Source: Bryobacterales bacterium
GTDB lineage: Bacteria > Acidobacteriota > Terriglobia > Bryobacterales > UBA6623
Length of the DNA: 64,000 nucleotides
Reading direction: 5' to 3'
Assembly: GCA_028819255.1 (NCBI GenBank)
Contig: JAPPMB010000078.1
Location: 63,649 to 127,648, forward strand
The number at the start of each line of letters is the position of its first letter. Position 1 is the first letter of the stretch. The translations under genes and the position numbers were made by a program. Of the stretch, positions 1 through 8,887 are shown one piece after another. The notes beneath the pieces are model-generated. The model was not told where the DNA came from. It searched no databases and worked only from the letters and a program-made list of their open reading frames with translations.

Positions 1-333
1 TTTCCCGTCTTCGATTTCCGCGGCGCTCGGGGGCGGGTTAGGGGAGGGGCGGTGGGTCCCATCGGCAGCCGGTACCGGAGCTTTGAGATCCACGGGACCA
101 ACGGCGTGGCGACCCTGCGGCCGATCGAGTCTCCGCGTCTGGTTCTTGACCTGTTCAGGCCCGCCGGCCCCTACTCGAAGGGGCCGCAAGAGGTTTCCCT
201 GCCGCCCTACGAACGGTATGTCGATGACATGGCTGCCCTGGCGGCGGCTGTCCGCGGCGACAAGCCGCTCCATGTGTCGTTCGACGAGGACATCATCGTG
301 CAGGAGGCGTTGATCGCGGCTTCCGGCATGTAG
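1..333 (+). CDS. Gfo/Idh/MocA-family oxidoreductase, C-terminal fragment (5' end outside window)
   Basis: The frame is open from base 1 to the TAG at 331-333, so this is the 3' end of a gene that starts upstream of the window. The last residues, with 'VDDMAALAAAVRGDKPL' followed by 'EALIAASGM', match the usual C-terminal helix of Gfo/Idh/MocA proteins, where a variable loop about the size of the inherited sugar-binding site is followed by a conserved helix. These enzymes are NAD(P)-dependent oxidoreductases acting on sugars or inositols, usually in the cytoplasm. The Rossmann domain and catalytic EKP motif would lie outside the window, so substrate cannot be guessed. It sits 51 bp before a PSD1 cytochrome gene on the same strand and could share its transcript. 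Confidence 0.7.
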   Translation, partial: FPVFDFRGARGRVRGGAVGPIGSRYRSFEIHGTNGVATLRPIESPRLVLDLFRPAGPYSKGPQEVSLPPYERYVDDMAALAAAVRGDKPLHVSFDEDIIVQEALIAASGM

Positions 334-384
334 TTTCCGCCCGACGGCCGCTGACACCACGGAATCCGAACCAGAGGCAGAAGA

Positions 385-2961
385 ATGAGGGACCGAATGC
401 TGAGGCTGGGTCGGTCGTGCGGGATGCTGGTGCCGTTCCTCTGGATCGGGCTTGCCGGTTCGGCGCTGTCCGCCTCCGCGCAGATCCCGCCCGCCACAAC
501 GGATCCCGTCGACTTTGACGCACAGGTCCGCCCGCTGCTTGAGCAACGCTGCTACGCCTGTCACGGCGAAGCAATCGCCCAGAACGGCCTGCGGCTCGAT
601 CGCAGGGACAGCGCTCTTGCCGGAGGCCACTCCGGGCCCGCGATCCTACCCGGGGACTCGGAGGACAGCCGGCTGATTCACATGGTGGCCGGTTTCGAGG
701 TCAAGGTGCTCATGCCGCCGGCGGGCGATCCGCTGACCGCGGCCGAGATCGGCCTGTTGCGCGGATGGATTGACCAGGGTGCGAAATGGCCCGACGAAGG
801 CGGTGATGCGCAGCTGGCTACCGATCCGCCTGCAGAGGGCACACACTGGGCATTCCAGCCGATCCGCCGTCCACAGGTCCCCACAGGGGAGCATCCGATC
901 GACCATTTCGTCCACCGGCGTCTGCGTCGGGAGGGCCTCGAACCCGGGCCTCCGGCGGACCGCTCCACCCTGCTGACACGGGTTTCCCTCGACCTGACCG
1001 GACTTGCCCCGACGGTGGAGGAGCGGCGGGCCTTTCTCGGCGACGGCCGTGAGGGCGCCTACGAGCGCGTCGTGGACCGCCTGGTCTCATCGGAGCATTT
1101 CGGGGAGAAGCAGGCCATTCACTGGCTGGACCAGGTCCGCTACGCGGACTCGGACGGCTATGCCAAGGACTACGCGCGGCCGCACGCCTGGCGCTACCGC
1201 CGCTGGGTCATCGACGCCATCAACCGCGGGATGAGCTTCGACCGGTTCTCCGTCGAGCAGATCGCCGGCGACCTCCTGCCGAATCCCACTGTCGAGCAGC
1301 GGGTCGCGACGGGGTTTCATCGCAACACGCTCCGAAATCGCGAGGGAGGCGTGAATCCGGCCCAGTTCCTCTTCGAGGAAACGGTCGACCGCGCCAGCAC
1401 ATTCGGCACCGTCTGGCTGGGCCTCACCGTCGGTTGCGCGCAGTGCCACGACCACAAGTACGACCCGATTTCCCAGAAGGAGTTCTACGAGCTGTTCGCG
1501 TACTTCGACAGCCTGGATGAAGCGCACATCTACGCTCCTGTCCAGGGCGAAATGGGCCCGTACCTGCGGACGGTCAACGAATACCGTCGCAAGCACCAGG
1601 AGATCCTTGACGAGTACGACGTGCCCGCCTTGCAGGCCGACTGGGAGCGGAACTGCCTGAAGGCGGGCGCCTCGCCGGGCGTCTATCTGGACTGGGACCT
1701 CGCGTGGCAGGAGCTCGGGCTCAACACGAACGGGGGCCAGGAGATCGTTCGCGTCCCTCCCGCCCGGCGCACGTGGCGGGAGGCCAACATGGTCACCTAC
1801 TACTTCCTGCGGGGCTACAACCTGATCGTCGGCAGCGAGAGGCTGAAGGAGCTGGGCTTGCCCGAGGCGCGGCGGAAGATCGAAGAACTGAACAGGCAGT
1901 TCCCGCAGCGGAGCGAGGCGCGTGTGGTCTCCGAGCGCCCGGACCGCGGGCCGACGTTCCTCCGCGTTCGGGGAAGCTGGGACCGGCGCGGCATCGAAGT
2001 GCGCCCTGCCACTCTGGCGGTGCTTCCCGGACGGACGCCTGTGAAGCCGACCCGACTCGATCTCGCCCATTGGCTCTTTTCGGACGGCAACCCCCTCACG
2101 GCGCGAGTGGCCGTGAACCGCATCTGGCAGGCATACTTCGGGCGGGGCCTCGTCGCGACATCGGATGACTTCGGCGTTCAGGGGGAGGAGCCGAGCCATC
2201 CCGAGCTTCTCGACTGGCTGGCCGCCGAGTTTCGCGACTCGGACTGGGACGTCAAACACATCCACCGCCTGATCGTGACCTCTCGGACGTACCGGCAGTC
2301 TTCAAACGTTCCCGCGGGTCTCGCCGAGCGGGACCCGGGCAACCGGCTGCTGGCCCGGCAGGTGCGCCTGCGGCTGCCGGCCGAACTGATCTGGGACCGT
2401 GCGCTGGCCGCCTCGGGCCTGCTGCATCACGATGTGGGCGGCCCCGGGTTCCGGCCGGCCATGCCGAACGGATCGACCGGCTTCAAGACGGGCGAGAGCC
2501 AGTGGCGGCCGACCACCGGCAGAGAGCAGTTCAAGCGCGGCATGTACATCCACTTCCAGCGAACGCAGCCCTACCCGTTCCTGGTGAATTTCGACTCGCC
2601 GGACTTCAGGGCGCCGACCTGCCGCCGCGATCGGTCCAACACGCCTCTCCAGGCGCTGAATCTTCTCAACGACCCGCTATTCGCCGAGGCGTGGCAGGCG
2701 CTGGCCGCCCGCGTCCTGACCGAGGTTCCGGAAGGCGGCATCGAGAGCCGCCTGCGCCACGCCTACGAACTTGCGGTCGGACGCGAGCCGACGCCCGGCG
2801 AGACCGTGCGGTTCTTGCGCTACGTCGCGGAGCGGCGGTCAGAGGCGGAGAAAACGAGCGGACTGCCGGTCCTGGACGGCCAGGAAAGCTCGGACTTGGT
2901 CGCCTGGACGGGGGTGGCCCGCATTCTGATGAATGTTGACGAATTCGTGATCCGCCCATGA
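385..2961 (+). CDS. PSD1 / DUF1549-DUF1553 protein with planctomycete-type cytochrome c domain
   Basis: An 858-residue secreted protein. A signal peptide lies at about 8-32. A c-type haem motif CYACH is at 56-60 inside a PSC1 domain. DUF1549 follows, with a second CAQCH motif at about 351-355 and the typical 'KYDPISQKEFYELFAYFD' after it. DUF1553 forms the C-terminal half, with the conserved 'NRIWQAYFGRGLV' and 'FDSPDF' blocks. Family members are found mostly in Planctomycetes and Acidobacteria, next to DUF1501 genes and sulfatases. They are thought to act in periplasmic oxidation linked to polysaccharide breakdown, but no reaction is established. The stop overlaps the next start by 4 bp (ATGA at 2958), so the two genes are almost certainly translationally coupled. 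The linker between the two DUFs is shorter than in many relatives. Confidence 0.9.
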   Translation: MRDRMLRLGRSCGMLVPFLWIGLAGSALSASAQIPPATTDPVDFDAQVRPLLEQRCYACHGEAIAQNGLRLDRRDSALAGGHSGPAILPGDSEDSRLIHMVAGFEVKVLMPPAGDPLTAAEIGLLRGWIDQGAKWPDEGGDAQLATDPPAEGTHWAFQPIRRPQVPTGEHPIDHFVHRRLRREGLEPGPPADRSTLLTRVSLDLTGLAPTVEERRAFLGDGREGAYERVVDRLVSSEHFGEKQAIHWLDQVRYADSDGYAKDYARPHAWRYRRWVIDAINRGMSFDRFSVEQIAGDLLPNPTVEQRVATGFHRNTLRNREGGVNPAQFLFEETVDRASTFGTVWLGLTVGCAQCHDHKYDPISQKEFYELFAYFDSLDEAHIYAPVQGEMGPYLRTVNEYRRKHQEILDEYDVPALQADWERNCLKAGASPGVYLDWDLAWQELGLNTNGGQEIVRVPPARRTWREANMVTYYFLRGYNLIVGSERLKELGLPEARRKIEELNRQFPQRSEARVVSERPDRGPTFLRVRGSWDRRGIEVRPATLAVLPGRTPVKPTRLDLAHWLFSDGNPLTARVAVNRIWQAYFGRGLVATSDDFGVQGEEPSHPELLDWLAAEFRDSDWDVKHIHRLIVTSRTYRQSSNVPAGLAERDPGNRLLARQVRLRLPAELIWDRALAASGLLHHDVGGPGFRPAMPNGSTGFKTGESQWRPTTGREQFKRGMYIHFQRTQPYPFLVNFDSPDFRAPTCRRDRSNTPLQALNLLNDPLFAEAWQALAARVLTEVPEGGIESRLRHAYELAVGREPTPGETVRFLRYVAERRSEAEKTSGLPVLDGQESSDLVAWTGVARILMNVDEFVIRP

Positions 2962-4391
2962 ACGCAAAGAGCTTCTTCTCCATCCAGTCGCGCCGCGATT
3001 TCCTCGATCACACCCTTTACGGACTGGGCCTGGGGGTGCTCTCGCACCTGATGGGAATCGAAGGACGCACTGCTGCAGACGGTCCCGACGCCCTGGCGCC
3101 GGGCAAGCCCCATTTCGCGCCACGGGCCAGGAACGTGATCTTTCTGTTCCAGGCAGGGGCTCCCAGCCAGATCGACCTGTTCGATCCGAAGCCGAAGCTG
3201 CGTGAATGGGACGGCAAGGCCCTTCCCGAGTCGCTCACCAAGGAGCTGCAGCTGGCATTCATCAAGCCCACCGCGAAGGTGCTCGCCAGCCGCAGAGAGT
3301 TCAGGCCGGCCGGCCAGTCGGGGATCGAGCTCTCGGAATGGCTGCCGCACACGGCGACGATCGCCGACGACATCTGCCTGGTGCGCTCCGTGCACGGCGA
3401 GGCGGTCAACCACCACCCAGGACAGTCGCTGCTGATGACGGGAAGTCCGCTGCTCGGGCGCCCGACGGTCGGCTCGTGGGTGACATACGGGCTTGGGAGC
3501 GAGGCCCGCGACCTGCCGGGATTCGTCGTCCTCAAGACCGGGAGCGCGACGCAAGGCAGCACCGGGAACTGGACCAATGGGTTTCTGCCGTCCAACTACC
3601 AGGGCGTCATGCTGCGCAGCCAGGGCAGCCCCATCCTGCACCTGACCAATCCCGAGGGCGTGTCGGCCGGGATGCAGCGCCGGGACCTCGAGATGATCAC
3701 GGAGCTCAACCGGGAGCAGATCGAGCGGACCGGAGACGCCGAGATCGCTTCGCGCATCGCAGCCTACGAACTGGCCTTCAGGATGCAGGCGTCGGCACCG
3801 GGCCTGATCGACATCTCCGACGAGCCCGAGTGGATCCGGGAGATGTACGGTCTGAACGCGAAGGAGACCGGGGCGTACGGCATGACCTGCCTGCTGGCCC
3901 GCCGTCTCGTGGAGAAGGGGGTGCGGTTCGTGCTGAACCAGCATGCCCAGTGGGACCACCACTCCAATCTCGAGAAGGGCCTCAGCCAGAAGTGCCGAGC
4001 GACGGATCAGGGGGTCGCTGCGCTGGTCAGGGACCTCAAGCAGCGCGGCCTGCTCGACGAGACGCTGGTGATCTGGGCCGGGGAGTTCGGGCGCACGTCC
4101 CTCGCGGAGTGGCGGGACCCGAGCGACCCCTCAAGCATTGGACGCGATCACCACGCAGACGGCTTCAGCGTGTGGCTCGCGGGCGGCGGCATCAGGGGCG
4201 GCCAAGTGATTGGAAGCACGGACGAGCTCGGTCTGACGGTGGCTGAGGATCCGGTGCACATCCACGACCTGCAGGCTACGCTGCTGCATTGCCTCGGTCT
4301 GGACCATGAGCGGCTCACGTACAGGCATGCGGGACGCGATCACCGGCTGACCGACGTCGGAGGTAGGGTCGTCCGGGAAATGCTGGCGTAG
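2958..4391 (+). CDS. DUF1501 domain-containing protein (Tat-exported)
   Basis: A 477-residue protein. The N-terminus carries a twin-arginine motif 'SRRDFL' at about 11-16 followed by a hydrophobic stretch, so export by Tat is likely. The body matches DUF1501, an alkaline-phosphatase/sulfatase-fold family: 'NVIFLFQAGAPSQIDLFDPK' near the start, and a C-terminal 'IWAGEFGRTS' followed by a conserved 'GRDHHADGFSVWLAGGGI'. DUF1501 genes are normally encoded directly after PSD1/DUF1549 cytochromes, as here, with an ATGA overlap. The pair is presumed to act together in the periplasm. The substrate is unknown. It ends in TAG, which shows that TAG works as a normal terminator in this genome. Confidence 0.9.
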   Translation: MNAKSFFSIQSRRDFLDHTLYGLGLGVLSHLMGIEGRTAADGPDALAPGKPHFAPRARNVIFLFQAGAPSQIDLFDPKPKLREWDGKALPESLTKELQLAFIKPTAKVLASRREFRPAGQSGIELSEWLPHTATIADDICLVRSVHGEAVNHHPGQSLLMTGSPLLGRPTVGSWVTYGLGSEARDLPGFVVLKTGSATQGSTGNWTNGFLPSNYQGVMLRSQGSPILHLTNPEGVSAGMQRRDLEMITELNREQIERTGDAEIASRIAAYELAFRMQASAPGLIDISDEPEWIREMYGLNAKETGAYGMTCLLARRLVEKGVRFVLNQHAQWDHHSNLEKGLSQKCRATDQGVAALVRDLKQRGLLDETLVIWAGEFGRTSLAEWRDPSDPSSIGRDHHADGFSVWLAGGGIRGGQVIGSTDELGLTVAEDPVHIHDLQATLLHCLGLDHERLTYRHAGRDHRLTDVGGRVVREMLA

Positions 4392-4415
4392 CGGCGTCCA
4401 GCGGGCCAACGGAAC

Positions 4416-5108
4416 ATGGCGCGGCTAGACGATCTGAAGCGGCTCTATGACCTGCTTGCTGCGCTTGAGGAGCGTCTGGGGGGAACGCGAAGGCTGTCCG
4501 ATTGCAGCGGCCGCATGGACTGGCCGGAGCGCGGGGTCTACTTCTTCATGGAACCCGGCGAAGTTCGTGCGGACTCCGGCGAGGGCGCCCGTGTCGTCCG
4601 GGTCGGCACCCACGCCCTGAAGGCCGGATCTCGAAGCACGCTCTGGGCCCGTCTTCGGCAACATAGAGGGTCCGCGAAGTCCGGGAGCGGCAACCACCGC
4701 GGGTCGGTCTTCAGGCTTCACGTGGGAGATGCTCTGATCGCGAGGGATAGCCTTGCGTGTCCTTCGTGGCTGAACCACCGCAACAGCGCACGCAGAGAGA
4801 TCCGCGAGATCGAGAGGCCAGTGGAGGAACGGGTGAGTCGGCAGATCGGGGACATGCCATTCCTTCACCTGTCTGTTGATGATGATCCGGGACCCAGGAG
4901 CCAGCGCGGATTCGTCGAACGAAATACGATTGCCCTTCTGAGCAACTTCGACACACAGAATCTCGATCCGCCGTCCCGCGCGTGGCTTGGCGCGCATTGC
5001 AGCAAGGAGAAGGTGCGAGCGTCCGGATTGTGGAACTCCAACCATGTGGGCGAAGGCTACGATCCGGCGTTTCTCGACACATTTGAAGCCCTGGTCTTGG
5101 GAGGGTGA
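4416..5108 (+). CDS. GIY-YIG-like nuclease, first gene of a two-gene unit
   Basis: A 230-residue protein without signal peptide. By eye it carries the elements of a GIY-YIG nuclease: 'GVYFF' at 40-44 for GIY, 'VRVGT' at 61-65 for YIG, basic residues R79/R81 in 'LWARLRQHRG', a glutamate at about 168 in 'FVERNTIALLSN', and asparagines at 207 and 209. The conserved Arg, Glu and Asn are the catalytic set in this fold. YIG is degenerate (VGT), so activity is uncertain. The gene overlaps the next one at GTGA (5105-5108), which implies coupled translation. It does not belong functionally to the upstream DUF1501 gene 24 bp away in any obvious way. Possible roles are defence, DNA repair or mobile-element function; none is proven. 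An unrelated fold is possible. Confidence 0.6.
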   Translation: MARLDDLKRLYDLLAALEERLGGTRRLSDCSGRMDWPERGVYFFMEPGEVRADSGEGARVVRVGTHALKAGSRSTLWARLRQHRGSAKSGSGNHRGSVFRLHVGDALIARDSLACPSWLNHRNSARREIREIERPVEERVSRQIGDMPFLHLSVDDDPGPRSQRGFVERNTIALLSNFDTQNLDPPSRAWLGAHCSKEKVRASGLWNSNHVGEGYDPAFLDTFEALVLGG

Positions 5109-5830
5109 CCGTCGCGATGGTCGTGGTAATCCAATGCGCTGCCACCAAGCGGAAGAATGCCGGCCATCTCCGTTGCCGCGACGGCCGAAATGTGATGTTC
5201 GTAGCCAACCCCGATGCCGCTGGTGCCAGCGACAGACTCGTCTATGCCCGGCCCGACGATTTCTCGGACACCGTCGGCGAATCTTGGCGATCGGTCCTGC
5301 GAGAATACAACAAGCATCCCCGAAAGAACCGGCATGGACTCCTTCCGGCATGGCAGCTCTACGACAACCCGATCTACGGGCGTCTGAAAGAACACTTCGG
5401 TCTGGACGGTCTGTACATTCTCTCGGCCGGATGGGGACTGGTCTCGGCAAGCTGTCTGATTCCTAACTACGACATTACATTCAGCGGGGCCGAGAAGGTA
5501 ATGTCGCTAAAACGCAGGCATCAAAGGGATTGCTACCGCGACTTCTGCACGTTGCCATCCAATGTTGACGGTCCAATTGTGTTCCTAGGCGGAAAGGACT
5601 ATCGCCGTCTGTTCCTTAAGCTGACCGTGAATGTGCAGAATGAACGAATAGTATTCTATGCGGGAAAGAAGCCTTCTGGTCTTGGATGCACTGTTCGCAC
5701 GTATAGAGAGTCGTACAGAAATCGGAATTACAGAAACTGGCATTATCGATGTGCCGAGGCTCTCATGGAAGGCAAGATTCGACTCGATTGTCTGACTGAG
5801 CGTGGTCTGTCCCAGTCGTGCGACGGGTAA
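5105..5830 (+). CDS. YaaA/DUF6884-like protein, second gene of the GIY-YIG unit
   Basis: A 241-residue cytoplasmic protein starting at GTG 5105, with an ATG alternative at 5117. It shows the layout of the YaaA/DUF6884 group: 'IQCAATKRKNAG' at 9-20, 'YILSAGWGLV' at 104-113 followed by 'IPNYDITFS' at 119-127, and a Rossmann-like 'IVFLGGKDYRRLF' at 158-170. YaaA of E. coli binds DNA and limits oxidative damage by lowering free iron; DUF6884 proteins are mostly uncharacterised. The C-terminal third is rich in Arg, Tyr and Asn, and could bind nucleic acid. Base composition is visibly AT-richer than the flanking sulfatase genes, especially after 5460, which suggests transfer. The overlap with the nuclease-like gene argues that the two proteins act together. 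Confidence 0.55.
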   Translation: MTVAMVVVIQCAATKRKNAGHLRCRDGRNVMFVANPDAAGASDRLVYARPDDFSDTVGESWRSVLREYNKHPRKNRHGLLPAWQLYDNPIYGRLKEHFGLDGLYILSAGWGLVSASCLIPNYDITFSGAEKVMSLKRRHQRDCYRDFCTLPSNVDGPIVFLGGKDYRRLFLKLTVNVQNERIVFYAGKKPSGLGCTVRTYRESYRNRNYRNWHYRCAEALMEGKIRLDCLTERGLSQSCDG

Positions 5831-6056
5831 GCGGACGGCAATGGAGCAGAAGCGGCGAGACGGATCCGGATGGAACCCAGCGATTCTCCGTTATGTAGCA
5901 ATCTAGCGATGGCTGTTGCGGGGACAGCATGCTCGGATCTCTTCGGTGGGTGCCGGTGTTCCGAGTGATGAAACCGGATTCCAACTCTCCAGCGCGCCGC
6001 TTCCCGGAGGAACAGGGGCTCCGGAACGACACCGGCAGGGTTATACTCGCGGTGCC

Positions 6057-7553
6057 ATGCCTACCACCCGCCGTGAATTCCTTGCCGGTGCCGGGGGCCT
6101 TGCGGGCCTGACCGGATGCCAGACGATTCCCGGACCGCGGGTCGCCTCGCGGCCGAACTTCCTGTTCTTCTTCCCTGATCAGCACCGGTTCGACTGGGTC
6201 CAGTGGAACGAGGAGGTGCCCGTGCCCACGCCGAACCTCGCCGCTCTGCGCGACCGCGGCGTGTCGTTCGGAAACGCCATCGTGGATTCGCCTGTCTGCG
6301 GGCCGTCGAGGGCCTGCCTGGCGTCCGGAAGCGTCTACTCGCGCTGCGGCGTTACGTCGAACCTGGACAACTTCCCGACGGACAGGAGATCCTACTACAA
6401 GGCATTGCGGGACAGCGGCTACCACGTCATGGGATGCGGGAAGCTCGACCTCCACAAGGGGGACTACGCGTGGGGCCTCGACGGCAGGGGCAGCATGGAC
6501 GCGTGGGGCTTCTCGGACATGATCGACAACGGAGGGAAGGGCGGCGGAGCCGCTGCCTATCGCATGGATCCCGTGGGCGCGAAGGACCCGTACTATGCGT
6601 ATCTGGACTCCCTCGAGCCCCCTCTGGGCGCCGCTTGGGCGGAGGATTTGAGACGGCTCGGCGAAGTCAAGTGGAACCAGTTCTACTGGCAGGAAACCGG
6701 CGAGACGCTGAGGGGACTTCTCGAGAGGGAGCGCTGGTGGGGCGAGACCGACCCGGTCTCGCTGCCCGACGAGGCCTACTGCGACAACTGGATCGCGCGC
6801 AATGGCCTCGAATTGCTCGGCCGCGCCCCGGAAGACAGGCCCTGGCACCTCGTGCTGAACTTCGTTGGCCCGCATCCCCCCATGGACATCACCCGGTCCA
6901 TGGAGGGCCGCTTTCGCGGGCCCGACCGGGTGATCGACGGCTTCGCGCAGCCTCGAGGGTACGACGGGCCCCTGCCTGCGGAGCAGCACGTCCGCATCCG
7001 GCAGAACTACGCCGCGATGATCGAGAACATCGACCGGTGGCTCGGCGTGTTCGTCGAGGCGCTCAAGGAACGCGGCGAGTTCGAGAACACCGTGATCGTT
7101 TACTCGAGCGACCACGGCGAGATGCTCGGCGACGGGGGGCTATGGGGCAAGAGTTTTCCCCTTCAGGCCTCGGTCGGCGTCCCGCTCTGCGTTGCCGGAC
7201 CTGGAATCCGGCAGGGTCTCGACAGCGAGGCCATGGTGAGCTTGATCGATCTGACGGCGACATTCATGGACTACGGCGAGGCCGGCGAGCTCGACTTCCA
7301 GGACGGTCGGTCGCTGCGCCCTCTCCTCGAGAATGCGACGGACGAGCACCGGGGCTACTCGAAGGCGTCCCTGACGTACCGCCAGCGTCTCTGGGAGTTC
7401 GTCCAGAACGAGCGCTACAAGCTGGTCAACGGGTTCGGGGCTGAAGAGATGCAGCTCTTCGACCGCGAGGCCGACCCCGACGAGCGGCGGAACATTGCCG
7501 AGACCAAGCCCGCAGTGGTGGCGGAACTGTCCAGGCTCATGGAGACCGTTTGA
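6057..7553 (+). CDS. Sulfatase (Tat-exported lipoprotein)
   Basis: A 498-residue sulfatase. The ATG at 6057 is chosen because it starts a twin-arginine signal 'RREFLAGAGGLAGL' ending in a lipobox LTGC with Cys21; the in-frame sequence upstream has no signal features. Metal-binding 'FPDQHR' is near 39-44, and the sulfatase signature CGPSR starts at Cys81, which would be converted to formylglycine in the active enzyme. 'SSDHGEMLGDGGLWGK' in the C-terminal half provides the second metal-binding and catalytic segment. It should be anchored in the periplasm or on the surface and hydrolyse sulfate esters, probably on polysaccharides. No maturase (anSME or FGE) is in the window. The neighbourhood with further sulfatases supports a polysaccharide role. 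Confidence 0.9.
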   Translation: MPTTRREFLAGAGGLAGLTGCQTIPGPRVASRPNFLFFFPDQHRFDWVQWNEEVPVPTPNLAALRDRGVSFGNAIVDSPVCGPSRACLASGSVYSRCGVTSNLDNFPTDRRSYYKALRDSGYHVMGCGKLDLHKGDYAWGLDGRGSMDAWGFSDMIDNGGKGGGAAAYRMDPVGAKDPYYAYLDSLEPPLGAAWAEDLRRLGEVKWNQFYWQETGETLRGLLERERWWGETDPVSLPDEAYCDNWIARNGLELLGRAPEDRPWHLVLNFVGPHPPMDITRSMEGRFRGPDRVIDGFAQPRGYDGPLPAEQHVRIRQNYAAMIENIDRWLGVFVEALKERGEFENTVIVYSSDHGEMLGDGGLWGKSFPLQASVGVPLCVAGPGIRQGLDSEAMVSLIDLTATFMDYGEAGELDFQDGRSLRPLLENATDEHRGYSKASLTYRQRLWEFVQNERYKLVNGFGAEEMQLFDREADPDERRNIAETKPAVVAELSRLMETV

Positions 7554-7848
7554 GGCGGATGCCCGGCTTCCGCGGTCCGAGCGCCATGCTCGCAGGGTTG
7601 CCCACAGCACGGTCGACTCTCGTGCGCGAAGCGCAAGGGCCTGGAATCCGCGCAAGCGGCGTCCTCGGACTCAGTCCCGGTCCAGTCGCCGGTCGTGTGC
7701 CGCCCCGGTCCCCGCATATCGCGCCCCGCAGGCTCGCCCGCTGCCCCTGCGCTTCGTTCGGGGCCGCGGCCGATGGGTTCGCCGGTGTCGGGCGGGGTTC
7801 GGTGCCGGCCCGGCTTCCCCTACAATCGTTACCTCAGGAGACACCACC

Positions 7849-8856
7849 ATGATTCGAATCGTCACATTCCTGTTGCTCGCTTCCGCTCTCTGCGGGGCGC
7901 AGACACTCAAGATCGTTGTCGCGGGCCAGAACGCCGAGACCATCGCAGACTGGCAGACGGCGTCAGACAAGGTCAAGCTTGTTCAGGTGACGTCCGAGAC
8001 CGCCATGAGCGAGATTGCGGATGCCGACGCCTACATCGGCAACATCCGCCCCGAACTGGTCGAGGCCGGCAAGAAGCTTCGCTGGGTCCAGACGCTCAGT
8101 GCGGGCGTCGAACAGGTGCTGCACAAGTCCGGCTCGGACGCGCTTGCCGACAGTGACATCGTGCTGACCAACAACCAGATCGTGCAGGGTCCGGAAATCG
8201 CCGATCACGCCATGGCGTTTCTGCTCACCCTGACGCGGTTCCTGCCGACGTACCTGAAGCGGCAGGCCGACGAGAACTGGCAGGCCCGGCCTTACGAGCT
8301 CTTCGAGCTGAACGGCAAGAACGCCCTGGTGATCGGCATGGGCGGGATCGGCCTGCAGATCGCGATCCGCGCATGGGCCCACGGCATGAAGGTGGTCGGG
8401 GTCGATCCGGAGGACATCGCGTACCTGCCGTACGTCGACAGCATCGTCAAGCCCGACATGCTCGACAGCGTGATCGGCGACGCGGACGTCGTCTTCATGG
8501 CCGCTCCGCACACGCCGGAGAGCCACAGGATGATCGGGCCGAGCCAGTTCGAATCGATGAAGGATGGCGCGTACTTCATTGCGGTGAGCCGCGGCGGGAC
8601 CTACGACCTCGGCTCCCTGGTCAAGGCGCTGGATTCGAAGAAGCTCGCCGGTGCGGGCGTGGACGTCACGGATCCCGAGCCGCTTCCCAAGGGCCATGCG
8701 CTCTGGAAGTTCGAGAACGTCATCATCACGCCCCACATCGCGGGCCGTTCGGACATGGACCGCGGACGGATGCTGGGCGTCGTCAAGTCCAACATCCAGC
8801 GCTTCGCGGACGGTCTGCGCCTGATCAACGTCGTCGACAAGCAGAAGGGGTACTGA
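7849..8856 (+). CDS. D-2-hydroxyacid dehydrogenase with N-terminal signal peptide
   Basis: A 335-residue protein. ATG 7849 has a clear ribosome-binding site (AGGAG at 7836-7840). Residues 1-17 (MIRIVTFLLLASALCGA) look like a Sec signal peptide, which is unusual for an NAD-dependent enzyme. The rest is a complete D-isomer 2-hydroxyacid dehydrogenase: the Rossmann motif in 'VIGMGGIGLQIA', the catalytic Arg in 'VSRGG', Glu in 'TDPEPLPKGHALW' and His in 'ITPHIAG'. Such enzymes reduce 2-oxoacids with NAD(P)H in the cytoplasm. A periplasmic copy would lack free cofactor unless it holds it tightly, as Gfo/Idh glucose-fructose oxidoreductase does. The next gene, a sulfatase lipoprotein, starts 31 bp downstream, so the two probably share a transcript. 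Confidence 0.85.
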   Translation: MIRIVTFLLLASALCGAQTLKIVVAGQNAETIADWQTASDKVKLVQVTSETAMSEIADADAYIGNIRPELVEAGKKLRWVQTLSAGVEQVLHKSGSDALADSDIVLTNNQIVQGPEIADHAMAFLLTLTRFLPTYLKRQADENWQARPYELFELNGKNALVIGMGGIGLQIAIRAWAHGMKVVGVDPEDIAYLPYVDSIVKPDMLDSVIGDADVVFMAAPHTPESHRMIGPSQFESMKDGAYFIAVSRGGTYDLGSLVKALDSKKLAGAGVDVTDPEPLPKGHALWKFENVIITPHIAGRSDMDRGRMLGVVKSNIQRFADGLRLINVVDKQKGY

Positions 8857-8887
8857 GGACGGCTTGGGGCCGGGAGCCCGTGCGAGA

